Shown piece by piece: positions 33,150-43,678 of a stretch of 64,000 nt of DNA; position 1 is the stretch's first letter, and each line of letters starts with the position of its first letter. This stretch comes from Sacculina carcini (taxonomy: Eukaryota > Arthropoda > Thecostraca > Sacculinidae). Under the pieces are notes generated by a model. The model did no database searches, was not told where the DNA came from, and was given only the letters and a program-made list of their open reading frames with translations. The translations under genes were made by a program, and so were the position numbers. Where the stretch lies: assembly GCA_916048095.2 (NCBI GenBank), contig OU696584.1, positions 5,637,849 through 5,701,848 on the forward strand, given 5' to 3'.

Positions 33150-34370
33150 GGAGGAGAGCTTTTAGGCTCGGACTGTCCCTTCTCGATATGCACAATTGTC
33201 CAGCTTTGTCTTAAATGTGCCTTATTCTTTTCACTATCGAATACTTTTCCCCTTAATTTATTCCATTTATCCTCGCATTCATACGGAAAACTAAGCGTTT
33301 TCAAATTACTGCGGCACCTCGTTTTTTCAGTTTTATTTTGTGTCCTCTTCTTCCACTGGATTGTGCATAACTCGAGAATAACTGTTCCGTCTCATCCATT
33401 TCTGACATATACTTGAATACTGATTTGGGTGCTGGCATGTCATGTAGGTATAGGTTGAATAGTGTTGGTGCTAAAACGGAGCCCTGAGGGACTCCGTTTG
33501 TTATGTTGCGTGTGTGAGATGATTGCCCGTTGTACCTTACATGGGCGCATCTGCCAGCGCATCTGCCATCTGCCATCTCTTTGTGATATTGTGAAGTGTG
33601 TATTTGTGTATTCATTTGTGTATAAGTGTGTATTCATCTCTTTGTGATATTGTGGTGTTTGGTATTTTGTTTGTGAGATTGTGTCGTGGAACTCTGTCGA
33701 AGGCTTTGCTGATGTCGAGTGTTATGAGTAGTGTTCGGTGTGGTTGTTTTGTTGTGTTTATGTTACCCATCGTAGTCTGTGTGAGTCTTGTGAGCAGTGT
33801 GGTTGTATAGTGCAGTGATCTGAAGCCGCGTTATGATTGTGAGAGTGGGATTTGTGAATACATGTTGTTGTTGTTATTGCTTGTAACACGTTCAGTGATT
33901 GTCGCTATTCCCACTATAATGTATACCTCTGTTATATAGTCACGCTTTCTTGTATATGTAAAAATTCGAGCACTAAAATTCAATATTTTCTGTAGATTGT
34001 GTTGATGTTCAGAGCACGCGGTCCCACATGCACTTATAAAATATGTTAAAATCGACGTGATGAAAGCCTTGATCAGCGATCTGTTAATGTGCATGATCAA
34101 TGTTGCTAACGATTTGTGTGCCAGATTGTCGATATGCTGCTTAAAATCCAAATGCTTGTCTATTGTCACGTAATTTCATAGAATTTTGCACTGCAAAATT
34201 GGTTCCCATGAATTTTATTATTATTTCCGGAAAAGTGGACAATATATAGTTTGTGCCTGCTAGTATAACTTGTGTTTTTCAGGATTTATTTTCATCTTGT
34301 TAGAAGAGAAGTAGTCATACGCGTGCTGCAGTTTTCGCTCGAGACTTTCTACATTGATCCCCAATTCAAT
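33150..34370 (-). mobile_element. Chimeric LINE, block 2 (family 1 tail, family 2 RT, family 1 thumb)
   Basis: The order and junctions are the same as at 11,395-12,610: tail (KYMSEMDETEQLFSSYAQ), family 2 NGVPQGSVLAPTLFNLYLHD and the motif A region, then the family 1 thumb (GTACSEHQHNLQKILNFSAR). A stop interrupts the family 2 part near 33,810-33,830. No promoter or 3' tail was seen. Confidence 0.8.
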
Positions 34371-34399
34371 TCAATGCACTATATATCGTATGTGTTACA

Positions 34400-34963
34400 T
34401 TGATAGTGCATCGAAGGCAGCAGTGACACACATGTGTTTGTTGAGTGTTGGTCGCTTTGCACACATACACACACACACACACACGCACACACACATACAC
34501 ACACACCCTGATACACACCCGCCTCCCCAATATCCAGCTCGTACACACTGCAGACGGTTCAAGCCGGATATTTCTGGATATGCCGTCGCGAGTGGGCGAA
34601 AACAAGCAGCGGCCAGCAGCACGCACGCTGCACGTGACAGAGACGATTCCAAAAGTCCGACACATACACACACACACGAAGTATCAACCATACCGTGTAT
34701 GTAAAGTAAAGTAAATTGCATTCATTGCTCATCCATCAAGATATACATCATCAGGCTTTTCAGTACAATATGAACATTCACACGCTCACACACACACACA
34801 CCCAAACCACCCATGATCAACTACATATGTATGCACATTCAGAACATCATCATATATACATACATACGCAACATATACACATATATCATAATTCAAAAGG
34901 TTTGTGTGAATGAAATTCTCGAGTTGTGTTCGTGACAAAGTGTATTTTCATGTAAATGTTCCG

Positions 34964-35034
<71 letters not shown>
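34400..35034. repeat. (AC)n region ending in a long (TA)n tract
   Basis: The compound (AC)n layout matches block 1 up to about 34,967. A pure (TA)n run of about 65 bases (34,969-35,033) then leads directly into PLE-A. The PLE-B and PLE-C pieces and ATAC microsatellite present in blocks 1, 3 and 4 are missing. Confidence 0.85.
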
Positions 35035-35038
<4 letters not shown>

Positions 35039-35290
35039 GATTTGTTGAAATCAACAGCAGTCTGGGCACTGTTGTGCTGGTACGATAGCTTCTCTATGCT
35101 GCGCACGATTTCTCTGTGTTCAGGAGACAACACACTCAGTTGTTCACTGAAGTTTACTCCTCGAGGTACCTTTCGGCTATCACTAGCCATCGTCAGGAGA
35201 AGTATATATAACACAATACAAAACAAAATACACAATACCAAACAGTCCACGATAAACGGTGTTTATATACAAGGTGAGACAATATATCAC
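35035..35290 (-). mobile_element. PLE-A 5' (pLTR) region, block 2
   Basis: The minus strand encodes [33 protein letters not shown] and AVDFNKSCI, then enters (TA)n. It contains the hammerhead-like core at 35,171-35,196. It lies 3' of the PLE body in reading direction, as in block 1. Confidence 0.75.
35171..35196 (-). ncRNA. Hammerhead ribozyme-like core, PLE-A block 2
   Basis: Minus strand CTGACGA, GGCTA/TAGCC stem II with GTGA loop, GAAA. All core positions are kept although surrounding codons differ (KVPRGV versus KLPRGI). Confidence 0.58.
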
Positions 35291-37640
35291 TCATGTGCCA
35301 ATGTGGCACCTACATAATGACACCTATGCGGCAAACGGTCGTTACAAAAATAGCACCTATGTGCCAAGGTCGATTGGTGTCGCATGGATGGGAGGGCGAC
35401 ATCTGGCTGTTGTTGAATGTTAATTTCACATTTATTTTTATTAATAAACACAGCTTCAATTATTTTGAGCCTACGGATGTCATTTTCTCTGTAAATTATT
35501 TCTGTTTTCTCATCCATAGTCTTTCGGTCCAATTTGATTTGATGCTGCTGGCGGTAGTGCCTGGCAATGGCTCCGTCTTGAAGGTGTGCTGAAATTCGTT
35601 TGGACAGCGTTGTTGTTGTGTAGCCAATATAATGCGAGTTTCGGCGACTGCAGTCACCAGTTGTACATGTGTGCTGGTACACTACATTGGTTTCTTGCAA
35701 CATGCTGGTCTTGGGAAGGCAACTGTTCTTCATCACCAAGCTGCGTGTTTTGCGTGTCTTGTAATAAATGACAAGCTGCAACTTGGTGCCTTCTTCTGTT
35801 GGCTGCACGTTTCTATCGACGATTCTTTTGATGGCGTTCTCATCATCTCGATAGGCTGAAGACATGATGTTCTTGTAGTACAATTTGATGGTCATTGTCT
35901 CTTTGTGTTTCCTCTCTTCTTCGATATATTTCGACAATTTGTCGCGTATTAAACGATCAATGGTAGTTTGTTCGTAGCCGTTGTTAACCAGTAGTTGCCA
36001 GATTCTTTTCAGTTCTGTGCTGGTTGCAGACCATGTTGAGCAATGCGTAATAGCTCTGTTCACGAACGACCTTATGACGCTCATTTTATACGCTTGCGGA
36101 CACTCACTAGCGGCGTTCAGACAGAAGCCTAGGTCTGTATTTTTCGTATAGACGGCTGTGGAAAATGAGGTCTCATGTCGCTCTACTGCAACGTCCAGGA
36201 AACTCAGTTTGCAATTCGCTTCCTGCTGATGTGTGAACTTCAAACATTAGTTTCGCTGAAGCTGATTTGCCAACTGAAGCACGGCGTCTTCCTCGGCACA
36301 TATAAAAACATCATCGACGTACCTGGCGTATATTGGTGGCTTGCAAGTCGGCTCTGATGCGAACGTAGTTGTTTCGACGTGGCCCATGTAGAGATTGGCG
36401 AAACCACGCCGAGAGGAGAACCCATCGCTACACCGTCGTGTTGGATGTACATCTTCCCATCTGGTGCGTAGAACGGTGCTTCTTTCGTGCAGGCACACAA
36501 CAATTATCGGAGATACGCCTCAGGAATGTCGAATTTTTGTTGTGAGCTGCAGTAGAGATGGTGACAGATGATATCTATGGTCTCGTCAACAGGAACATTC
36601 GTGAAAAGTGATCCAACATCCATCGTGTGCTTTTTCCCGTTGGGCTGAGTCGCTTTCAGATTTTTCAAAAATTCTTCTGATGACTTTATGCAAAAATCGT
36701 CGTGCAAGTATGGTGAAATCAAGGCGTTGAGCTCTTTTGCCAGTTTGTATGTGACTGACAGTGTCTAGCTTATAATTGGGCGAATAGGATAACCATCTTT
36801 ATGCGTTTTTATGTTGCCGTACGCATAGTCCAATCTATGGTCGCCTTCAATGATGGACAATTTGCTTTCACTCGTGGTATTGCACTTGCGGATAATTTTA
36901 TTCAGCTTAATTTTCATTGCATCCGTTGGATTTCGGGTTATTCGGCGAGACTTGGATGCATCACTGAGTATCTGCGCCATTTTGTTGTCATAATCACACC
37001 GGTCTAGTATAACGAACATGGATGATTTGTCGGTTTTTCGAATAATAATGCTGCTATTATTCCTTAGCTCCAACGCCGCAGATCTGAGCTCTGGTGAGAT
37101 CAAGGACGTTCTTGTATGCCAGCGAGAGATTTTTGACTCGCGAATAATTTCCGCTTGCAAGTCAGGGCTTGTTTTCACTTTTCCTCTCCCTTCGAGATTA
37201 TGAATGTCATTCAGAAGCATTTCCAGCTCAATGCGCTTACTCAGGGTTTTTCGTTTATTCATATGGTGACAGTTGAGTCCCAGGTTGAGAAACTGTTTCT
37301 GGACGGCTGTCAATTCAACGCTACTGAGATTGATGAATTGATTTGCTTTTTGGGGTAAGTCAAAACAACCTCCATAAAGCGCAGAAAGTTTCTTGCCTGT
37401 TCTGATGCGTGATTCATACATGTGCTTATCTTCAAATTCTGATAGCGATAAGTCAATTTGTTCTCTGACCTGTTGTGATACGCAGGCGTCTTTCCAGACT
37501 TGACGCATTTCCTCCAGGCGTTGTTCAGTTTGCGAGCAAATATCTTCTTTTCTCTTGAGTTCTTCCTTAAGGTAGCTGAGTCGTTCAGCTAGCAAGGTCC
37601 ATTTTCTATCAGCATTTTCTAACCTTAGAGCAACCTTATA
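35291..37640 (-). mobile_element. Penelope-like element A, block 2
   Basis: The domain order is the same as in block 1. The coiled-coil, linker and RT fingers read open from the Helitron junction down to GYPIRPIIS (about 36,765). Motif A is MDVGSLFTNVPVDET. Motif B (GVAMGSPLGV) is followed by a small deletion. Motif C is YVDDVF, the only canonical YVDD among the six copies that cover it. The GIY-YIG part (HYIGYTTTTLSKRISAHLQD) is open from 36,243 to 35,287. The frame is broken at a few points. Confidence 0.9.
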
Positions 37641-37658
37641 GCTGATAGAAAATGGACC
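37596..37658. repeat. 18-bp perfect inverted repeat at PLE/Helitron junction, block 2
   Basis: Arms 37,596-37,613 and 37,641-37,658 are the same as in block 1, with the same 27-base loop. Confidence 0.9.
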
Positions 37659-37667
37659 AAGGAGGGT

Positions 37668-37706
<39 letters not shown>

Positions 37707-37717
37707 ACAGAGGATCT

Positions 37718-37809
<92 letters not shown>

Positions 37810-37815
37810 TGTAGA
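37641..37815 (-). repeat. Helitron-like 5' end with (AC)n and (TA)n
   Basis: In minus orientation: a long (AT)n run (37,722-37,806), AAGAGATCCTCTGTGTG, (GT)n, CCCACCCTCCTTGG. The (AT)n has grown from the TATATATA of the 5' terminus. Confidence 0.65.
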
Positions 37816-38871
37816 TTTGAACCCGCCCGTCGTGCGAAACAATTCATAAAGTAAAATTCATATGAAATACATAATACATTCATACAAAATAGTTTGCCTA
37901 AATCGCCTCATATTTAGACCTGCCCGTCGTGCTGAATAATTCTAAACTCTGAACTGTAAATACGATCACCAATAAAAATCTAAATGTGAATATTTTAATT
38001 ATAAATTTGACAAAATATTATCCCTTAATCCACCTCATATTTAAACCTACCCGTCGTGCGGAATAATTCAGAACACTAACACGTACAAAACAATGAAAAT
38101 TCTAGCATGTAAACCCGCCCGTCGTGCGAAACAGTTCATACTATTAAATTTGTATTCAATTCATAAGAAAAAATAAAGATGAATTAATAAAGGAAAGAGT
38201 AGACCCAAAAACAATCCTATTTAAACCTGCCCGTCGTGCTGAATAATTCAGAACTCTGACACAAAATAATGAAAAATGACTAATTTTTTCATCATAATGT
38301 TTTCAAAATATATTTATATCTCAACATCACCATCTAGCATTAAAACCCGCCCTTTGTGCAGAACAATAAATAATGTAAAATGAATATTGAATTAATAAAA
38401 AATGATTAGAAATTAAAAAAGAAAAAGTAAACCCATAAAAAGTCTTAACCAATAGGAAAGTCTAAATGTGAATGTTTTTATTTTAGATGTGGCAAAATAT
38501 TTTCCCTCGAACTGCTTCGTATTTAAACCCGCCCGTCGTGCGGAACTATAAATAGAATATAATGAATCAAAAAGCAAAAAGCTTATCCAATAGAAAAATA
38601 TATATTTGTAAATTCTTGTTTTAATTATTGACGAAGTTTTTTTCCTCAACAGTGCTCAAGTTCACACCCATCCTTCGTGTGTAGTAATTCAGAAGTGTAA
38701 CACTATCAAAACAATGAAACCTTCTGTCATCTCTATAATTCCAGATTTATGCGTCCGTTAAAATAGCATATTCATATAGTTGGCATTGCATGATATTACA
38801 ACCCATATCCTTATGCAACTTAAGCTTATGCAACTTGAAATTAAACCAATTCAATTATAACAACAAATGAT
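37816..38871 (-). repeat. Helitron-like repeat, minus orientation
   Basis: 3' units (CTAGCATGTAAACCCGCCCG near 38,103; CTAGCATTAAAACCCGCCC near 38,336) are followed by internal sequence down to ATGCAACTTGAAATTAAACC. There PLE-A begins after a short filler (AACAACAAATGATAAA). Confidence 0.6.
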
Positions 38872-39693
38872 AAAAAAAATTCGACATTCCTGAGGCGTAT
38901 CTCCGAGAATTGTTGTGTGCCTGCACGAAAGAAGCACCGTTCTACGCACCAGATGGGAAGATGTACATCCAACACGACGGTGTAGCGATGGGTTCTCCTC
39001 TCGGCGTGCTTTTCGCCAATTTCTACATGGGCCACGTCGAAACAACTACGTTCGCATCAGAACCGACTTGCAAGCCACCAATATACGCCAGGTACGTCAA
39101 TGATGTATTTATATGTGCCGAGGAAGACGCCGTGCTTCAGTTGGCAAATCAGCTTCAGCGAAACTAATGTTTGAAGTTCACACATCAGCAGGAAGCGAAT
39201 TGCAAACTGAGTTTCCTGGACGTTGCAGTAGAGCGACATGAGACCTCATTTTCCACAGCCGTCTATACTAAAAATACAGACCTAGGCTTCTGTCTGAACG
39301 CCGCTAGTGAGTATCCGCAAGCGTATAAGATGAGCGTCATAAGGTCATTCGTGAACAGAGCTATTACGCATTGCTCAACATGGCCTGCAACCAGCACAGA
39401 GCTGAAAAGAATCCGGCAACTACTGGTTAACAACGGCTACGAACAAACTACCATTGATCGTGTAATACGCGACAAATTGTCGAAATATATCGAAGAAGAG
39501 AGCAAACACAAAGAGACAATGACCGTCAAATTGTACTACAAGAACATCATGTATTCTGCCTATCGAGATGATGAGAACGCAATCAGAAGAATCGTCGATA
39601 GAAACGTGCAGCCAACAGAAGAAGGCACCAAGTTGCAGCTTGTCATTTATTACAAGACACGCAAAACACGCAGCTTGGTGATGAAGAACAGTT
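38872..39693 (+). mobile_element. PLE-A internal fragment, copy 2 of the 3'-half series
   Basis: It starts at the same PLE position as the 24,240 and 42,105 copies (FDIPEAYLRELLCACTK), keeps GVAMGSPLGVLFANFYMGHV and YVNDVF, has a stop near 39,166 and then reads open. It is cut in the segment before the Cys patch (RSLVMKNSC), where a LINE fragment is joined. The GIY-YIG domain is therefore missing. Confidence 0.87.
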
Positions 39694-40440
39694 GTCTTGT
39701 GCATGTGGGACCGCGTGCTCTGAACATCAACACAAGCTACAGAAAATATTGAATTTCTGTGCTCGAATTTTTACATATACAAGAAAGCGTGACTATATAA
39801 CAGAGGTATACATTATAGTGGGAATAGCGACAATCACTGAACGTGTTACAAGCAATAACAACAACAACATGTATTCACAAATCCCACTCTCACAATCACA
39901 ACGCGGCTTCAGATCACTGCACTATACAACCACACTGCTCACAAAACTCACACAGACTATGATGGGTAACATAAACACAACAAAACAACCACACCGAACA
40001 CTACTCATAACACTCGACATCAGCAAAGCCTTCGACAGAGTTCCACGACACAATCTCACAAACAAAATACTAAACACTACACTTCACAATAACACGAAGA
40101 GATGGCAGATGGCAGATGCGCTGACAGATGCGCCCATGTGAGGTACAACGGGAAATCATCTCACACACGCAACATAACAAACGGAGTCCCTCAGGGCTCC
40201 GTTTTAGCACCAACACTATTCAACCTATACCTACATGACATGCCAGCACCCAACACTCCATCCATACAGATATCATCATATGCAGACGACATTACAATCA
40301 CAAGCACACACATACACGCCGACACAGCAGTGCACACACTACAACCTTACATCAACACACTACAACAATGGTTCACCACAAACAAACTGAACATTGCACC
40401 GGCCAAATTCACAGCCACACTCATTACCAACTGGACATCC
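39694..40440 (+). mobile_element. Chimeric LINE, plus-strand copy with YADD
   Basis: It begins in the family 1 thumb (GTACSEHQHKLQKILNFCAR), crosses the same junction into family 2 (TERVTSNN), shows motif A (LLITLDISKAFDRVPRHNL), motif B (GVPQGSVLAPTLFNLYLHDM) and, unlike the other four copies, motif C (ISSYADDITITSTH) and NKLNIAPAKFTATLI. A frame change lies between motifs A and B, near 40,100-40,140. It ends in the shared ~140-bp flank rather than a LINE tail. Confidence 0.85.
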
Positions 40441-40585
40441 GAACAACCGGTTTGTCTGTCCGGTAGTGTACAACCGGTTTGTCTGTGTGTATGTGCGCTT
40501 GTGTGCTGGCGACTAGAGGCTCGTGTTTGACCTGTGACGCACGCGGGTCATTGACCGCGTGTCTCTGTATGTATGTGCGTGTATA
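40441..40585. repeat. Shared ~140-bp flank, inverted copy
   Basis: This is the reverse complement of 9,640-9,790, preceded by a short duplicated CAACCGGTTTGTCTGT. Here it abuts LINE sequence rather than a Gypsy fossil, so it is a separate breakpoint. From 40,586 to 40,690 I see nothing recognisable. Confidence 0.5.
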
Positions 40586-40690
40586 TATATGAGATTTTAA
40601 ATCTCATTATCCCATTTTTGCCCTAAAATGACTACTACAAAACACAGCTGACATATAATATATTCATGTAAAATAGGTGTTTTCTGTATA

Positions 40691-40961
40691 TATAAATGTG
40701 CTGTGTTTTTACACTACGCCACTAAAGGTTCTATTTTTAGACGCGGTGGCTTGGAAATACCTGGAAAAAAACATCAAAACAACTGTGTGTGGAAGTCATG
40801 TGCTTGGCACATGTGTGCAGCTGCAGTTTGCAAAATTCACGTGCCAAGCACATGACTTCCACACACAGTTGTTTTGATGTTTTTTCCAGGTATTTCCAAG
40901 CCACCGCGTCTAAAAATAGAACCTTTTGTGGCGTAGTGTAAAAACACAGCACATTTATATA
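40691..40961. mobile_element. Near-perfect palindromic foldback/MITE element
   Basis: Arms of about 120 bases (40,691-40,810 and 40,841-40,961) are near-perfect reverse complements around a ~30-base centre. Outer ends read TATAAATGTGCTGTGTTTTT. Flanks are TA-rich, so a TA target duplication is possible. There is no coding capacity. The hairpin is long enough to be processed if transcribed. Confidence 0.8.
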
Positions 40962-40979
40962 GTAACTCGCTCCAATTCA

Positions 40980-41400
40980 CTGTGAGTTGATTGCCACGTT
41001 CAACAGTGTGTCAGAGCACGTCGCACGTATGCAGAAATCGTTGCTCGCCGGTATCTGTTTGGGCATTCGCTTCGACCGCTCATGCACAGGCCTGCGTTGG
41101 TGGGCTTGGTGTGGACACTGGTGTCTATTCGTGTTCGTTTCCAGTTTCAAGTTGTTTATATTCGTTGTTTATTGTGTGTATCATGTGTATTGTGCTTTTA
41201 TGAATTGTCTGAAGATGGAGTCAGTAAACTCCGAAACGTTACAGAATATAGGAACGCTTTTGAAGTGTTTGAGTCAAAGCGACCAGAAACTGGCAAGAGA
41301 TTTAGAATCCACCAGGAAAAAAATTGCAAAATGCGAAATTGCAATTGACTTTAATCTCGTTTGTAAGCGCGAAAATCTACTGCCTGGCTACAGCAATATA
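40980..41400 (+). mobile_element. PLE-B 5' region and N-terminus
   Basis: From ATG at 41,215 the frame reads MESVNSETLQNIGTLL, QKLARDLESTRKK and AIDFNLVCKRENLLPGYSNI, a Penelope-type N-terminus. It is truncated by an (AT)n tract at about 41,395. About 230 bases of moderately GC-rich leader precede it, perhaps the pLTR. An upstream ATG at 40,987 is in frame but gives a Cys/Trp-rich, unlikely protein, so I prefer the ATG inside the hammerhead-like core. Confidence 0.65.
41209..41236 (+). ncRNA. Hammerhead ribozyme-like core, PLE-B
   Basis: CTGAAGA (41,209-41,215), stem II GGAGT/ACTCC (41,217-41,221 and 41,228-41,232), GAAA (41,233-41,236), followed by CGTT. All invariant core positions are present. 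ATG 41,215-41,217 overlaps the core. Stem I and stem III were not resolved by eye. Confidence 0.58.
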
Positions 41401-41424
41401 TATATATATATATATACATGTATT

Positions 41425-41571
41425 CTGTTACACTACATTGGCTTCTTGCAACATGCTGGTCTTGGGAAGGCAACTGTTCTTCATCACCAAGCTGCGTGTT
41501 TTGCGTGTCTTGTAATAAATGACAAGCTGCAACTTGGTGCCTTCTTCTGTTGGCTGCACGTTTCTATCGAG
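41425..41571 (-). mobile_element. PLE-A antisense fragment
   Basis: A 147-base piece reads, on the minus strand, DRNVQPTEEGTKLQLVIYYK and MKNSCLPKTSMLQEANVV. It lies between the PLE-B (AT)n tract and a Helitron-like CCCGCCCG core. It is the same part of PLE-A that ends the 39,693 copy, in opposite orientation. Confidence 0.8.
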
Positions 41572-41574
41572 TAC

Positions 41575-42104
41575 CCGCCCGTAGTAAAACCCGCCCGTTG
41601 AGCAGAACAATAAATAATGTAGAATGAATATTGAATTAATAAAAAATGATTATAAATTAAAAAATAAAAAGTAAACCCATAAAAAGTTTTAACCAATAGA
41701 AAAGTCTAAATGTGAATGTTTTTATTTTAGATGTGGCAAAATATTTTCCCTCGAACTGCCTCGTATTTAAGCCCGCCCGTCGTGAGGAACTATAAATAGA
41801 ATATAATGAATCAAAAAGCAAAAAGGTTATCCAATAGAAAAATATAAATTTGTAAATTTTTGTTTTAATTATTGACGAAGTTTTTTTCCTCAACAGTGCT
41901 CAAGTTCACACCCATCCTTCCTGTGTAGTAATTCAGAAGTGTAACACTATCAAAACAATGAAACCTTCTGTCATCTCTATAATTCCAGATTTATGCGTCC
42001 GCTAAAATAGCATATTCATATAGTTGGCATTGCATGATATTACAACCCATATCCTTATGCAACTTAAGCTTATGCAACTTGAAATTAAACCAATTAAATT
42101 ATAA
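41575..42104 (-). repeat. Helitron-like internal repeat, minus orientation
   Basis: It carries AACCCGCCCGTTGAGCAGAAC, TTTCCCTCGAACTGCCTCG, TTCAGAAGTGTAACACTATC and AAACCAATTAAATTATAAC. From about 41,928 it begins the long duplicate of 24,066 onward. Confidence 0.6.
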
Positions 42105-43678
42105 CAAAAATTCGACATTCCTGAGGCGTATCTCCGAGAATTGTTGTGTGCCTGCACGAAAGAAGCACCGTTCTACGCACCAGATGGGAAGGTGTACATC
42201 CAACACAACGGTGTAGCGATGGGTTCTCCTCTCGGCGTGCTTTTCGCCAATTTCTACATGGGCCACGTCGAAACAACTACGTTCGCATCAGAGCCGACTT
42301 GCAAGCCACCAATATACGCCAGGTACGTCAATGATGTATTTATATGTGCCGAGGAAGACGCCGTGCTTCAGTTGGCAAATCAGCTTCAGCGAAACTCATG
42401 TTTGTAGTTCACACATCAGCAGGAAGCGAATTGCAAACTGAGTTTCCTGGACGTTGCAGTAGAGCGACATGAGACCTCATTTTCCACAGCCGTCTATATG
42501 AAAAATACAGACCTAGGCTTCTGTCTGAACGCCACTAGTGAGTGTCCGCAAGCGTATAAGATGAGCGTCATAAGGTCATTCGTGAACAGAGCTATTACGC
42601 ATTGCTCAACATGGTCTGCAACCAGCACAGAGCTGAAAAGAGTCCGGCAACTACTGGTTAACAACGGCTACGAACAAACTACCATTGATCGTGTAATACG
42701 CGACAAATTGTCGAAATATATCGAAGAAGAGAGGAAACACAAAGAGACAATGACCATCAAATTGTACTACAAGAACATCATGTCTTCTGCCTATCGAGAT
42801 GATGAGAACGCCATCAGAAGAATCGTCGATAGAAACGTGCAGCCAACAAAAGAAGGCACCAAGTTGCAGCTTGTCATTTATTACAAGACACGCAAAACAC
42901 GCAGTTTGGTGATGAAGAACAGTTGCCTTCCCAAAACCAGCATGTTGCAAGAAACCAATGTAGTGTACCAGCATACATGTACAACTGGTGACTGCAGTCG
43001 CCGAAACCCGCATTACATTGGCTACACAACAACAACGCTGTCCAAACGAATTTCAGCACACCTTCAAGACGGAGCCATTGCCAGGCACTACCGCCAGCAG
43101 CATCAAATCAAATTGGACCGAAATACTATGGATGAGAAAATCGAAATAATTTACAGAGAAAATGACATCCGTAGGCTCAAAATAATTGAAGCTGTGTTTA
43201 TTAATAAAAATAAATGTGAAATTAACATTCAACAACAGCCAGATGTCGCCCTTCCATCCATGCGACACCAATCGACCTTGGCACATAGGTGCTAATTTTG
43301 TAACGACCGTTTGCCACATAGGTGTCATTATGTAGGTGGCACATTGGCACATGAGTGATATATTGTCTCACCTTGTATATAAACACCGATTATCGTGTAC
43401 TGTTTGATATTGTGTATTTTGTTTTGTATTGTGTTATATCTACTTCTCCTGACGATGGCTAGTGATAGCCGAAAGTTACCTCGAGGAATAAACTTCAGTG
43501 AACAACTGAGTGTGTTGTCTCCTGAACACAGAAAAATCGTGCGAAGCATAGAGAAGCTATCGTATCAGCACAACAGTGCCCAGATTGCTGTTGATTTCAA
43601 CAAATCGTGCATACATAATGGCCTCCTTCCAAAACATATTTATTTATTGTTCATTTATTTATTACATATCATACTATA
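42105..43678 (+). mobile_element. PLE-A 3' half inside Helitron-like repeat, copy 3
   Basis: It is nearly the same as 24,240-25,815: the same start in FDIPEAYLRE, GVAMGSPLGVLFANFYMGHV, YVNDVF, and GIY-YIG with HYIGYTTTTLSKRISAHLQD. A stop lies near 42,405. From 42,498 to 43,295 the frame is open. The pLTR ([11 protein letters not shown]) follows at 43,455. It is the 17.86-kb duplicate partner. Confidence 0.88.
43449..43474 (+). ncRNA. Hammerhead ribozyme-like core, PLE-A
   Basis: It is identical to the core at 25,586-25,611, with the ATG overlapping its CTGACGA. Because it lies inside the long duplication, it is not independent evidence. Confidence 0.58.

Noticed and set aside
41209-41236. 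Full hammerhead with all three stems proven
   Set aside because: Core and stem II are clear, but stems I and III cannot be fixed by eye, so only a hammerhead-like core is claimed.
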